DNA from: Ursus arctos
Lineage: Eukaryota; Chordata; Mammalia; Carnivora; Ursidae
DNA length: 64,000 nt
Direction: 5' to 3'
Assembly: GCF_023065955.2 (NCBI RefSeq)
Contig: NW_026622997.1
Location: forward strand, 15,790,001-15,854,000
Each line of letters begins with the position of its first letter. The stretch's first letter is position 1. Below are positions 1-12,200 of the stretch, in pieces. Below the pieces are notes generated by a model. That model ran no database searches and had not been told where the DNA came from. It saw only the letters and a program-made list of their open reading frames with translations. The position numbers and the translations under genes are program-made.

Positions 1-138
1 CCTGTCTGAATCCTTTGCACAAAGGCATTAAGCATCACTGCCTTCTGCTTTTGGACTAGTTTCTCCTTCTGTTTCTAGGAGGAGTAGAGAAAGTGTAAGG
101 AAGGTATGTCTCTGTAGGTAAAAGAGAAATAAACTGAC

Positions 139-290
139 CCCATTTCCAGTAGTTGACCTTCTCTCCAAGTAGATAGATGCCGGCACAAAAGATGTAGCTG
201 AGAGAGAAGAAGGCTGTTAGACCCACCGGGCTGAGTTTGGCAAACACAGGATATACCCACGTACCCGTCTCAGAGTAGATCCATAGGACC
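139..290 (-). CDS. ADTRP: ADTRP coding exon 5 (residues 169-219 plus one base)
   Basis: This 152-bp exon follows a TTTTCTGCAG acceptor and completes Arg169. It encodes [19 protein letters not shown], a membrane segment ([12 protein letters not shown]) and the conserved [11 protein letters not shown]. The likely donor is GTCAGT at 138-133, leaving one G that begins the next Gly codon. The final exon, expected to encode a short basic tail and the stop, lies outside the window. If intron 5 were retained, translation would stop at 58-56 after 27 more residues. Confidence 0.94.
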
Positions 291-3200
291 CTGCAGAAAA
301 TGACAAGTCACAATAATTAGGACAGCGGGGGCGGGTTGGTGGTGGAGCCATTTTATCCTCAAGATCAATGGGGTTCTGGAGCCCAGGCAGATGAAAAGAA
401 GCCATGGGGATCATTTGTCAACAGCTGAGGTGTTCCACAAACCTACAGAAGTGATTTTTTTCTGGATAAATAGACTTGATTCAAAGAGACACCCTCTTTC
501 ATAAGCTGGGCCTGGCTATTTTACCTAATCCATTAAAATTCAATGTTGGTGAAAGAATATGGGAGAACATCAAACACATCATCAGCCAAAGAGAGTATGT
601 GAGGACGTGAATTATTCCTTTCCCTGAGAGGTCTGACCTGCTGAGACATTGAACTTGCTAAGATGGCATCATTCACTGGCTCTCAGCCAGATGAGTGGGG
701 TTTGCTTTTCTTTTCGTTTTTTTTTTTTTAAAGATTTTTAATTTATTTATTCGACAGAGATAGAGACAGCCAGCGAGAGAGGGAACACAAGCAGGGGAAG
801 TGGGAGAGGAAGAAGCAGGCTCATAGTGGAGGAGCCTGATGTGGGGCTCGATCCCAGAACGCCGGGATCACGCCCTGAGCCAGAACGCCGGGATCACGCC
901 CTGAGCCGAAGGCAGACGCTTAACCGCTGTGCCACCCAGGCGCCCCCTGGGGTTTGCTTTTCTGTACCTAAGAGTCAGGTGTAGCTTTTCGTTAGCCCTC
1001 TGAGTCTGATGGGGTAGAAGGGACAGAGATTGAGCATTATTGCTCTATTACAATATGCCTTTAAGAGGTAGGAGGGGTTTAACTGTCAGCCGTGATTTCA
1101 GTTCGTGAATATAGCCATGGATAGAGTGTTCGGTAGGAAAAGATGGATTTACAGGAGGCTCAGATCTTGCTCATGTGAGGATAGAATAGAAGTCATTTCT
1201 GGAAGCCAAGGGAAGGAAAAGAAATGCTAGGAGAGGAGCCACAATGTCTAAGCAAAGCCTGCAAATGCTGTATGCTGGAAACCAAATGCACTGGAAGATG
1301 CCAAAATCTGAAATAACTTTTAAAATTAAATATGGGGAAGATGATGTATCAACTACAGTTTATAATTGGTTAAGAGGACAGAATCTGGAACCAGCCTTCT
1401 GTGATCCAAATCCTAGTTCTGCCACCTATTAGCTGTCTTACCTTTAGCAATTTATTCAGCCCTTCTGTCCCCTGCCTTCATGTGAGAAGTGGGGGGTGTA
1501 AACAGCATACATATTATAAAGCTATCGTCAAGATTAAGGGAGTTAACACATCGCAAATAAAATAGTGCCTGGCCCATTGTGATCATTTAATAAGCTACTC
1601 TCTTCTTAGAGATGGCACAGAGGGGTCCTAGCAACTTTCTTTTTTTTTTTTTTTTTAATAATGATTTTTTATTATATTATGTTAGTCACCATACAGTACA
1701 TCCCCGGTTTTCGATGTAAGGCTCGATGATTCATTAGTTGTGTATAACACCCAGTGCACCATGCAATATGTGCCCTCCTTACTACCCATCACCGGCCTAT
1801 CCCATTCTCCCACCCCCCTCCCCTCTGTAGCCCTCAGTTTGTTTCTCATAGTCCATAGTCTCTCATGTTTCATTCCCCCTTCTGATTACCCCCCCTTTCT
1901 TTATCCCTTTCTTCCCCTACTGATCATTCTAGTTCTTATGTTCCATAGATGAGAGAAATCATATGATTTCTTTCTCTGCTTGACTTATTTCACCTAGCAA
2001 CTTTCTTTGAGGCTCGTTGTCTCTTGTAACAATTAGGATAGGCTAGGTCATGTTTCAGAAACACCATTCAAATTTGGATACCTCAAGTAATCAAGAGAGT
2101 TCAGAGGGAAGAATAAAATTTTGAGCTTAATTAAACTTTCAGAAATCCAAGTGTAGTCTCAGTTGTTTCAAATACTTCAGATTTGTCTGATGCTTGTGGA
2201 AGTGACAAGGACTAATACGAGGTCAGGACTGGCGTGAGCAAGAGAGGCACCTACAGTATGAAGTTTAAGAAGCCATGTCTGTATATCAAAGGACACGGTC
2301 AATAAATTGAAAAGGAAACCTATGGGCTGGGAAAAAACATTTTCAAATCATATACCTGATAGAGGGTTAATACCCATAATAGACAAAGAACTCCTCCAAC
2401 TCGACAACAGCAAGAAAAAAACCCAGACAACCCAATTAAAAATGTATAACAGACTCAAGAGACATCTTTCCAAAGAAGAGATACAAATGGCCAACAAACA
2501 CATGAAAAGATACTCAATATAATTTATTATTAGGGAAATGCAAATCAAAACTACAATGAGATACCACTTCACATCCATTAGGATGGCTACTATCAAGAAA
2601 ATATCAAGTGTTGGAGGGCTTGTGGAGAAATTGGAATCCTTATGCACGGTTGGTAAGTACATAAAACAGTTTAACTGCTATGGAAAACAGTGTGGCAGTT
2701 ACTCAAAAAATTAAACATAGAATTACCATATGATCTAGAAATTCTACTTCTCTATATATTCCCAAAAGAATTGAAAGCAGGAACTCAAAGAGATATTCGT
2801 ATACCTCTGTTCATAGCAGCATTATTCTCCATAGCTAAACCATGGAAACACCCAAGTGTCCATCCATGGATGAAAGGATACATAAAATGTGGTATAGATA
2901 TACAATGGAAAATTATTAAGCCTTACAAGGGCAGGAAATTCTGACACATGTTACAACATGAATGAACCTTAAGGATATTATGTTAAATGAAATTAGCCAG
3001 TCACAAAGAACAAACTATTCTATGAGTCCACCTGTACGAGGTACCTAGAGTCATCAAATTCATAGAGACAAAGTAGAATGGTGGCTGTCAGGGCTTGTGG
3101 GAAGGAGGGAATGGGGATTTACTGTTTCACATGTACAGATTTTGCAGGCCCCTGGGTGGCTCAGTCAATTAAGCATCTGACTCTTGATTTTGGCTCAGGT

Positions 3201-6200
3201 CATGATCTCAGGGTTGTGAGATCGAGCCCTGAATTGGGTTTCATGTTAAGCCTGGAGCCTGCTTGAGATTCTTTCTCTCTCTCCCTCTCCCTTTGCCCCT
3301 CCCCACCCCACACACATCTAAATAAATAAATAAATAAAATTACTTCTTTAAACAGACTTTGCTAGGTTCCTCCCTGTCTGCCTCACCTAGTTCATATTAC
3401 ACTGTGCTTCTCTATGGTGATACATCCATTCCTGGAGCAGACTCCCTGTCTAAATTCTTTCTGGCAATTGGGGGAAGGTCAAAGTTTCTTCTTGAGTCTT
3501 CTGTTTCTTAAAAATAATGAGCCTAAAATAGTCCTCACGCCAAAGAGACACATTTTGGGTGGAACTTTTGCTCCCCTACCTTACCATTATGACGAACATT
3601 GGAATTCTGTGAGATGTGCATCTCAAGGGCACGTACCTCGGAAGGAGAGCATAGCACTTGTCTCCTGCATGGCCGCTTCTCATGACAGGCCAGGAAAGGT
3701 ATGAGGGACAGAAAGTAAATCCCCAAGGAGCTGGGACTAGGAGTTTGGGGTCAACACGGAGATCTGAATGCACTCCAAATGGATTGTTTTAATTAGTTCA
3801 CTTTGTTTACTTTATACACTAGAAATTAGGGCTTCCCAGTTTCCATGCCCATTTATATAAGATAGTCGGCAAATAAGAACATTCCCCTAGAGGCCTGGAA
3901 AGTTTCTCTTTATTTACTTCATTTTTGTTTCCTTCAGCATAAGGTTCCACAAAGGAAAGTTCCTGAGGTAAGTTAATGAAGTCTATAGTTTCACAGAGAA
4001 AGTGCAAAGAAAGTTAAAGGTGTGTTAACTGTCAGCGGAAAAGTAATGGAAACAAATAATGGTATCAGGCAAGAGGGCAATTATTTAATGAGGGGCAGCG
4101 AGCGAGATGCCTGGATGAGGGGACGCTCATACTCAGGTGGGATCACTTCTTTTTATTTTTTTAAAGATTTATTTATTTATTTATTTAATTTGAGAGAGAG
4201 AGAGCATGAGCAGGGGGGAGAGGCAGAGGGAGAGAGAGAGAAGCAGACTCCCCACTAAGCAAGGAGCCTGATGCAGGACCCCATCCCAGCACCCCAAGAT
4301 CATGACCTGAGCCAAAGGCAGATGCTTGACCCAGACATCCCTGAGATCACTTCTTTATGGCTTGCCGGAATATATGTTGAAAGGAGTTGGGGGAGAGGGA
4401 GAGAGAAAAAGAAGAAGGAAGCAGATTTCGAGGAGGGGAGGGAAGAAGGGAGGGAGAAAGGGAGGGAGGGAATGGAAGACGAAGGCCAAAATGGAATCCG
4501 TCACTGTGTTCTTAGTCAATGTCCGCTCTTCCCCAGCCCCACGTAGGATGCCATGAATCCACATCTAAATGTTCGTACACCGCACTCCACTCCAGGCTTC
4601 TTCATCTGCAAGGGTTTCTATAACTGTCTACTTGCTGGGCTTTCTTGCATCCTTCAATCCACTTCCATACCATAGGCTACTAGTAATACGGTAATCTTTC
4701 GAAAAGAGAAATCTGCTCCTGGCACTCCCCTGCCTCCAGGGGATCCCCACCAGTACCTTAGGAAAATACCCAAGCTCCTCTACCCAGCCCGCCTGGCCAT
4801 GCTCTGCCCCCGTCCACCTTCAGATCTACAGCTCATCCATATTGGACCCTTTTCTGTTTTTTCAATGAACCAAGCTCCGCAGCTCTGGGCCTTCAGTCAT
4901 GCTGTTGTCTCTGCTTGGAACACCTCTGACATTTTCACCTCCCAAGACACACTTCTCCTTGCTTTGTGTCTGGCTGAACCACACACATGCTTCAGGTCTC
5001 AGCTTTAAAGTCAGTTTCTCTAGAAAAGATTTTGCAAAGACCCTGTAACGCTCATTCAGTTAGGTTCTTATGCCACGTACTTCCTTTACCATGAACTTAC
5101 CCTTGTGGATTATTGGACTGTCTTTCTCAGTAGCCAAGAATGGGACAGGGATTGTATCTATAATGCACATCTGTTTCCCAAGTGCCAGGAAGATGGCAAG
5201 TTCTTTAGATCTTTATTTTTTTAAATTTCATTTATTTAAAATTTTTTATTATGTTCCGTTAGCCACTGTACAGTATACATCATTAGTTTTTGACGTAGTG
5301 TTCCATGATTCATTAGTTATGTATAACACCCAGCGCTCATCACCACACGTGCTGTCCTCAATACCCATCACCCTGTTACCCCCTCTGCCCACCCCGCCCC
5401 CCTCTGAAACCCTCAGTTTGTTTCCCGTGGTCCATAGTTTCTCGTGGTTCATCTCCCTCTCTGATTTCTCCCCCTTCAGATTTCCTTCCCTTCCCCTATG
5501 GTCCTCTGTGCTATTGCTTACGTTCCACATATGAGTGAAACCATAAAATACCATTGGCATTTTTCAAGGAGCTGAATCAAACAATCCTAAAATTTGTATG
5601 GACCCAGAAGAAACCCTGCATTACCAAAGGAATGATGAAAAAGAAAAACAAAGCTGGGGGCATCACGTTGTCTGACTTCAACCTCTATTACAAAGCTGTG
5701 ATCATCAAGACAGCATGGTATTGGCACAAAAGCAGACACATAGACCAACAGAATGGAATAGAAAACCCAGAAATGGACCTTCAACTCTATGGTCAACTAA
5801 TCTTTAGATCTTTAAATGAATGGCTCCTTGGAGCGGTTCGTTCTAGTGGCACCTATGGTTCTCTTTAATTGCTGTTCACTGCAGCTGCTTAGACAGCTCT
5901 CGGCTGCCCGATCCCCCAAGAACACCACAGCCTCTGAAACCCGGGAGATGGACCCATGGCCTTCCAAAATCTAGTTAACCTATTGCTCACTTCGTTAACA
6001 CTTTGAAGAGGCCAATAATTCTGTCCCTCAATTGAGAGAGCAATTTTATATGTCCTTCTAGAACCTTCTGCCATGTAAATCTATGTGAGTCAGGCTGGGC
6101 ACTCACAGATGGGCAGCCAAAAATTAACATTTTATAGTTTTCTCCTCCTAAATCTTGTAGCATCCAATGGTTACCATAAAATTTGTATTTTCTGTGTCTT

Positions 6201-9200
6201 ATCAGTACAGCAACAATGGACGTCTTTCCATTGTTAGGGACCAGTAGGGAACAAGGGGTTTGGTGAGCTTTCTGCATATAATTCTTAAAGTGCTAACACT
6301 CAAGCTGTATCTCCCTAGCCCAGCAGAATAATAGAATTAAAGGACCCCCTGGCCCCATATTTTCATGCCGACTTCCTACAGAAGTGCGTGAGATGGTCAT
6401 AGTTGCGTCCGAGGCTAGAAGGCAAGCACAACCTGGATTCACATTTTGTCAGTAAATTCAACAAGTTAGCAGACTTCCTACAGTGAAAATGTCCTTGACA
6501 ATGGCTGGGACCTGGTGATTCCTTAAGGTAGGGACTGAGCCTATTGCTGCCTTTGCTATGCAGGGCCATGTCACCCCTCTGCTCACCTGCCCTCTTAGGC
6601 TTTGCACTCACCCCTGCCAACAGCTCCCAGTCACACATGAGCCACCAACTTTAAGCTACAAAGATGACTCCTGGACTTTTCCGGGTTTCTACCACCTGAT
6701 CAATTTTTGCTACTTTGCTGCCCCCTTGCCCCTCGTGCCCCTTAGATGAGGGCATTGACCCAGCATTCACTTTCTGCTTCTCTCTCTCTCCCTCTCTCCC
6801 CGTCTCCCCCCTCCCTCCCTACCTCCCACTCCTACTTTCTTCCCTCCCTCTCTGTCCCCCCTTCCCTCTCTCTCTCTCCTCAGCAACCTCATCCCACCAG
6901 GAGGGTTCACTCCCTGGATCTCCACTGTAATCACCTCTTTTGGGAAGCCCAGGTCTGAATGTCCAAACGGAAGTTTCTCTAGGCAAGTGGTTCTCAACCT
7001 TGGCTGAAGATTAGAATTGCCATGGGGGCTTTAAAAATCCCAATGCTCAGGACATATCCTAAACCAATTAAACCAGAATGGGACCCAGATACGGGATTCT
7101 AAATGGAGTCTCTTACTTATACCCCCGAACTATTTTTTTGCTTCTCTTAGTGCAACCACCATCTTCCCAGTCCAACAGCCAAAAATTCATAGAATTGTCT
7201 TTGATTTTTTTATTTGCCCACGACATGCCAGTTAATCCACAAAACTTGTTCTGCTCTTTCCACACTGTGTCTCAGGGCTGCCCTCCATCCTGCTGGTACC
7301 GAGGTATCATTCTTCAGGTTGGTATTGTTTCTAATTTCTGCAACAGGAGCTAAGGTTTGCACAGGAGGTATGAGGAGGGCAGATGGCCACATCCTCTCCC
7401 CTGCTTTGTGCTTCCAGTCTGCATCTTGGCTGGCCCAGGCTCCAAATGCTGATAATAAGGGGAGGGGGGTTGTGTGGCATTTTTATATGTATTTCATATA
7501 TTAATGAACCTAGGGGCTAAGGAGTACTTCTGTGGAAAATGGGGCTGGGATTCTGATCTCAAGATTCGAGGTTGTGCAACTCTGGTGCGTCCAGACAACC
7601 CTAGATGAAGGTTGTATTTATACCCAGGAAGGGGCAGCAGGGGCTCTCGGCAGGAATTCACCATAATGCATGAGTGGAAGTAGGAGATGATCTGGGAACT
7701 CAGCTCCATGCATTCCTCTGGCAGTTTTTAATGTATTCTGGAGGTAAGATATCTATATGCATAGTACACATGTAAGTGTGTATGTAAATGGATGCACAGA
7801 TTTAGAGGATTGCTACACCAGAGGGTCCAGGCTGCTTTGATGTGGGAGCCTGCCCAAGTGAGCACAGTACAGAAGAAAGGAATGATCTCTCATGCTTCAT
7901 AGGAATGCAGTTGAGGAGCGACTTTACAAATATCTCCCCCACTGCTGGATGATAGCTGCATATCTGCGTGATGCTTGTCCTCGGCATGCAATGCCTTACC
8001 CACTAATAGAGACACCTATGGCACCTTCGGACTTCTGCTCTACCGAGCGCAGGGTAGTGGGGCACTAGCAGGCCAGCTGGGGCTGTTGTGGCTGGTAGCA
8101 TCGTTCTACTGACGCAGGGCACTAGTGGGCAACAGCAGAGTGGCTCAGCAACGGGGCAAGCTGCACTAAAAGTGGAGCCAGGCAGAGACATTGGGCACAG
8201 GGGTCTAGGTATCCTTTCAGTCTGCTTAGGTGGAAAACATCGGCAGGTGTGAGCACTCGTGCGTGTATTAGAACTCTTAGAGAAGAGGGTCCTGGAGGCC
8301 TGGGCCACCTGCAGCTGGGGAAGGGATACTCTGAGCACCCAGGCAGGGCTGACCCTGGAGCTATGACATAACCATGGACCAAGAATAGGTCATGGGGATT
8401 AAACTCCATGGTAAGAATATTCCAGCTAACTTTTATTTGTTATTTTACTCTATTTTGCTTCCCACGTCTTGCTGCTCCAATCCATTTTAAGCACCATTGT
8501 CAAGACAACCTTTTGCCAACATAATTCTCCGGCCATGTTACTACTAGCTCTCACTTTCCCTCCTTCTGTAGAAACAAAAAGCAACCACCAAACCTCACAT
8601 TGTCTACACTGGGTCTAACCTCTAGCCTGCTGTCAGTAAGCCTCTGGGGGTGGGCAGTTCTTGGACCATGTCCTATTAGCCTGGATCACCAGCAGGTTCG
8701 GCGGCAGCGAGGTGCCGATCATTGCTCTGCCGTGGTCTGTGCTCTCTTGGCCTTGGGACCGTGCTCTGCGGTTCACTTTCTCTCACTTCTGCCGCTGCAG
8801 CCCCCTAGTCCTTCCAGGCCTGGATCCAACACGCACCTTCCTGAAGCCCTTCCCACACCACCCTGTCAGATGTAACCGCTGCCTCCTCTGTGTTCCTGGG
8901 CCTCCTTGTATTTGCTAAATGTCATCCCTCCCCATCTTGTGTTCTTATAACACAGGGCTCATGCCCCCTTGGTAAGTACAACCCCCCCATAGGCTGGCGC
9001 TTGGCCTGACAGCACTTGGCTTTTCCCAGCAAGACTAGCCCTGTGTTAAGGCAAATATTTGTTCAACAAGACAGTGAATCAGAGCCGGCTGTAGGAACGT
9101 TTCTGTTTTCCTGCTCCTCACCAAGAAGCTCAGAGAGAGCGAGGTGAGGTGTTTAGGGGTGAGAGAGACGGGAGCGCGGAGCAAGCTGCAGTATTTATAG

Positions 9201-12200
9201 GTGAGTCATGCTTCCCAAAGGAAATGAAAGATTTGCAGTTATTACTAACTCACAAAGCTTTGTTTTCCCACTTACGAGCCAGCCCTCCAATCTGGCAATC
9301 TGAAAAATGACAAAAATCAAGTGCCACATGGAGGCAGTCCCCACAGTCTTGGTGGCTATTTTTAGGTCGTTGTCACGTGGTTTCGGCCGGTCAGTGCTTC
9401 TCCAGCTCAGAGTTACCGCCGTTTTTCTGACTCATGGTTGTTTCTCACGCTCGCTCTGGCCTCGGCCCATGTTCTTTACCTCATTCCTGCTACGGCTGGT
9501 TCCCTATTTGACCATGCAGACTGGCGTGTGTAACAGCTGGCCCGCGGCCACTCCCCGGAAACAGCCCCACGGACGTGCACGCTTTGTGGAGCTCCGTCGC
9601 CGGCCATCTGTGGCTGTGAGGGCCCCCGGGCCCCCCAGCCTCGCGGAAGGGTAGAGGCCGCGGGCCGCGGAGTGCGGGCTCCCACCGCCGGCGAGGATGG
9701 GCACAGGTAGGGCAGCCTGGGTCCGTGGGGCGGCATACAGGCGTCATTGCTTCGTTCTAGCAGAAACGGAGCCCAAGGCGCCGAATGCTGACTTAGGACT
9801 TCGTCCAGAATAAGGAGGTCCAAATCCCAAACCACTTCAGCTCCCCGCCGGGGCCCACCAGTCCCGTTCCAGCTGGTGACAGGTCTCCGTCCCCTCCCTC
9901 CCCTTGCTCCAATCCAAGCACAGAGCTGGGAATCAGGATATCAGGGAAGTTTTTCAACCATAGAAATGACGTTACGCTTTTTTGCATCCCCCCCGCCCCC
10001 CGCATTTCACAGAGTGTGTTTTGCACAAACGGGGAACTGAGCAAATACCTAGCCTTGTGGATACCGCGGGGAGTGACCTGCGTTTGGAAATAGGAGCCCT
10101 GAGTGTAAGTCCCAGCGCTGATTTTCCCCAGCCCTGTGACCATGGGCGTGTCACTTAACAGCGGAGGCTCGACGTCTCCAAGGCTGGGTGACCTTCATCT
10201 CACCTCCACCACTCACCCTCTCTCTTTCATTTGCGGATTGGTTGATACTGTCATCAGTTGGCTAATGTCAATCCTCCCGAGTTACCACAAATGCCACTAA
10301 CTGGCGTCTCAGTCTTGTTCTTTTTTACTTGCCACACTTCACCCAGACTCCAATCATCTTTCTCACACAAGCCACATCATTTCTCTCCTCCACTTAAAAC
10401 TTTCCCACAGACAAGCCCTCAGGTTCAAAGTCCCGACTCACTGCTGTGGTCGATTGATCCAGCTTTTCCCTGTCCTCCGGTTCAGCCCTATGCTCAGCAA
10501 CTCTAGCCCTTTGTCGATGCTCTTGCCTCTGCCTAAAGGTCTTTTCCAGCTCTCTTTTGACTTACTCCGAATCATTCTTTGCGTCTCAGCTTAGACATCA
10601 GTTCCCTCCGGAAGCTAACTTGCAGCATCCCTCCTGGGTACCCATAGCACCCTGCACTTCCCCCTCACTCTGTCGTCCCTTTATCTGGGCACTTTCTTCT
10701 CTCTCAGACAGTCCCTAAAGGCGGTGTGGTGCCTTGCCCATCACTGTATCCTCAGTCGCTTAGCACAGTGCCTGGAGCTGATGAAAATTGAATGGACCCA
10801 GGATGCATTCGTACGGGACCCCCACCTCATTGCTCCTCCTCTGTCTAACCCCCAGTTCACTGCATGGTCCGATCACGTGTCCAGGCACCGACAAGCTAAG
10901 CCCTATTGACCACTGCTTATCATCTTTACGACTACCACAATTTCTCCCCAAAATACCAGTGGCTTTTGGTGGTCTTTTACCCCATTGGTCGCCTGGGTGG
11001 TTCAGTTGGTTAAGCATCTGCCTTTGGCTCAGGTCACGATCTCAGGGTCCTGGGATCAAGTCCCCATCAGGCTCCCTGCTCAGCGGGGAGTCTGCTTCTA
11101 CCTCTGACCCTCCCCCCACTCGTGCGTGCACTCTCTCTCTCTGTCTCTCTCCATTTCTCTCTTGCAAAAATAAATAAATGAAATCTAAAAAAAAGAAAAG
11201 AAAAAGAAAAAGTTAACAGACCAAAAAATGCTGCCTTATATAATAACTCCAAAAGTTGGGGCGCCTGGGTGGCACAGCGGTTAAGCGTCTGCCTTCGGCT
11301 CAGGGCGTGATCCCGGCGTTATGGGATCGAGCCCCACATCAGGCTCTTCCGCTATGAGCCTGCTTATTCCTCTCCCACTCCCCCTGCTTGTGTTCCCTCT
11401 CTCGCTGGCTGTCTCTATCTCTGTCGAATAAATAAATAAAATCTTAAAAAAAAAAAAAAAGAAAAGTTACACTCAGCAAGGAAGACCAAATCAGATGGAA
11501 GTCCACACAACAGACAAAAGTATGGAAATCCATCTACATAATCAGCCAGATACCACCCTGCTTCCGCTCCTCACATAACAGCAACAAAAAATATCTTGAT
11601 GTATACATACTGTTACCTAACCCCAGTTTCCAGATAGTCTATCTTTAGGGATTTATTCCTTCGTGTTAAGCCAGATATGGCAAATATGTGGCGCATATCC
11701 TGCCATTCTCCATTCTTACGCTCTTGGTAGATACTGCTCAAGGGTGACAAAACTCTTTTGTGGTAGGGTCTCAGAATCCTTCTCAACACTGTGCTCCAGG
11801 CATCAACTGCTGGTAGGTTCCCAACTGTTGCCTACGCTCTAAAAGTATCCTTTGTTAAAATGCAAAGGCCCCAGATTGGGGAACAGCCTAGATCACTGGA
11901 GTCTTGGGGTAGGTTTATGGAGCAAGTACTTTCTTCCAGAGAGGAGAGGCGAGAAAGATTTGGGACACTTGGGAAAGGAGAGGTGCAGAAGAGTGGGAGG
12001 TGCATATATTGCAGAAGGGGGAGAAAAGGCAAGGGAGGAACCATCAACAGAGTTCTTGGCACAAAGCTTACAGGTTCTGAAACAAAGGATGGCAAAAGCC
12101 AATGGAACAAGCACCGTGGCTTCCATCTCTAGCAGAGCCCTATACTGAGTTTAACTTCCCCCGCATAGGGAGGGATTGGGGGTGACCCACATAGTCAGAT

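Noticed and set aside
3147..3220. tRNA-like sequence
   Set aside because: The tRNA-like heads throughout the window are SINE 5' ends, followed by the SINE body and A-rich tail. No free-standing tRNA gene was seen.
5070..5534. 154-codon plus-strand open frame
   Set aside because: It crosses from L2 text into the antisense of an L1 3' UTR, so it is repeat-derived and not a gene.
6715..6997. Ser/Leu-Pro and Arg/Glu-Gly-rich open frames
   Set aside because: They are products of the CT-rich low-complexity tract read in different frames.
9307..9835. Overlapping Pro/Arg-rich open frames in the CpG block
   Set aside because: GC-rich DNA has few stop codons by composition; no start context, splice structure or similarity supports coding.
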